Of a DNA stretch of 64,000 nucleotides, positions 63,804-64,000 are shown one piece after another (the stretch's first letter is position 1; every line of letters begins with the position of its first letter). The stretch lies in the NCBI GenBank assembly GCA_002816585.1, contig MUCT01000003.1, positions 21,363-85,362 on the forward strand, read 5' to 3'. Below the pieces are notes generated by a model, which searched no databases, was not told where the DNA came from, and worked only from the letters and a program-made list of their open reading frames with translations. Source of the stretch: SAR202 cluster bacterium Io17-Chloro-G6 (GTDB taxonomy: Bacteria > Chloroflexota > Dehalococcoidia > UBA3495). A program made the translations under genes and the position numbers.

Positions 63804-63982
63804 GAGAACTCCATCCAGCCCAAAGCCTATGCACCGGAAGGTAACAGATATCGGACTATTTTAGACTGTTGACACCCGGCGGGCAACACGCAAGGGAAAG
63901 GGAGCCAGGGCAATCGCATCTGATTGGAGGCGAGGTGGCAATAGTAGTATAGAAGTCATCTTAGGGGTGAGGAGGATGATTC

Positions 63983-64000
63983 ATGGAGGAAAGGCCGGCG
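63983..64000 (+). CDS. Start of a gene continuing beyond the window
   Basis: GAGGAGG (63969-63975) is followed 7 nt later by ATG (63983), then GAG GAA AGG CCG GCG to the window edge. An alternative ATG at 63976 has no room for the ribosome-binding site. It is divergent from cofG. Only six codons are visible, so no product can be named. Confidence 0.35.

Noticed and set aside
63869..63874. TTGACA as a -35 box for the gene starting at 63983
   Set aside because: No -10 element at 16-18 bp spacing.
1..64000. UGA reassigned to an amino acid genome-wide
   Set aside because: Many intact genes end at TGA (for example dinB, hisH and the PHP gene) and tryptophan is encoded by TGG throughout.

Overview
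The window is a GC-rich bacterial chromosome segment, most likely from Chloroflexota (Dehalococcoidia/SAR202-like). That placement is an inference from gene content, not from a marker tree: coenzyme F420 biosynthesis (cofG, cofH, cofD, cofC, cofE), two luciferase-like oxidoreductases, dienelactone hydrolase paralogues, a CoxMSL-type molybdenum hydroxylase, an MqnA-like protein, an Lhr helicase and a PduO-type corrinoid adenosyltransferase. No virus, plasmid backbone or CRISPR array is visible.

Layout. 0-8 kb, all minus strand: a thioredoxin/NHL-repeat protein cut by the window edge, a small beta-rich protein, two dienelactone hydrolases, a class III aminotransferase, and a TetR-MMPL exporter pair. 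8-14 kb: DinB polymerase with a zinc-ribbon tail, cofE, corrinoid adenosyltransferase-hisH-hisA, a GNAT protein and a Nudix protein. 14-18.3 kb: molybdenum hydroxylase operon (FAD, FeS and Mo subunits) followed by a MoaD-like protein. 18.5-25 kb: DUF1326/DUF2182 pair, a PanE-like reductase, then a plus-strand DUF35-SDR-CMD-TPP enzyme cluster. 25-32.5 kb: a MITE-like repeat, a MetF-like protein, an MqnA-like protein, a surface metallopeptidase and an oligopeptide ABC transporter without ATPases. 32.7-33.3 kb: tRNA-His, tRNA-Arg and the 3' remnant of a tyrosine integrase, which looks like an old integration scar. 33.3-45.5 kb, a more accessory-like stretch: luciferase-like oxidoreductase, Nudix, oligopeptidase B, PHP protein, a B12-binding/radical-SAM-like protein without its iron-sulfur cysteines, a broken adenylate cyclase-ATPase-TPR gene and a broken AraC gene. 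45.6-64 kb: Lhr helicase, DUF255 thioredoxin protein, AspRS, class I aldolase plus FBPase (gluconeogenesis), a zinc-ribbon/TPR membrane protein, and a long minus-strand run cofG-cofH-cofD-cofC-luciferase-like oxidoreductase-fabI.

The most interesting signal is at 1-1184. The thioredoxin/NHL gene is open over its whole visible length except for one in-frame TGA, which falls exactly on the second cysteine of the family motif TYCCINC. A 7-bp hairpin with an AGUU apical loop lies 18 nt downstream, which fits the bacterial SECIS rules. It is a strong candidate selenoprotein.

Several other genes (DUF1326, the cyclase, AraC) carry single-base frameshifts. Some of these may be assembly or sequencing errors, so lesions should be confirmed against reads.
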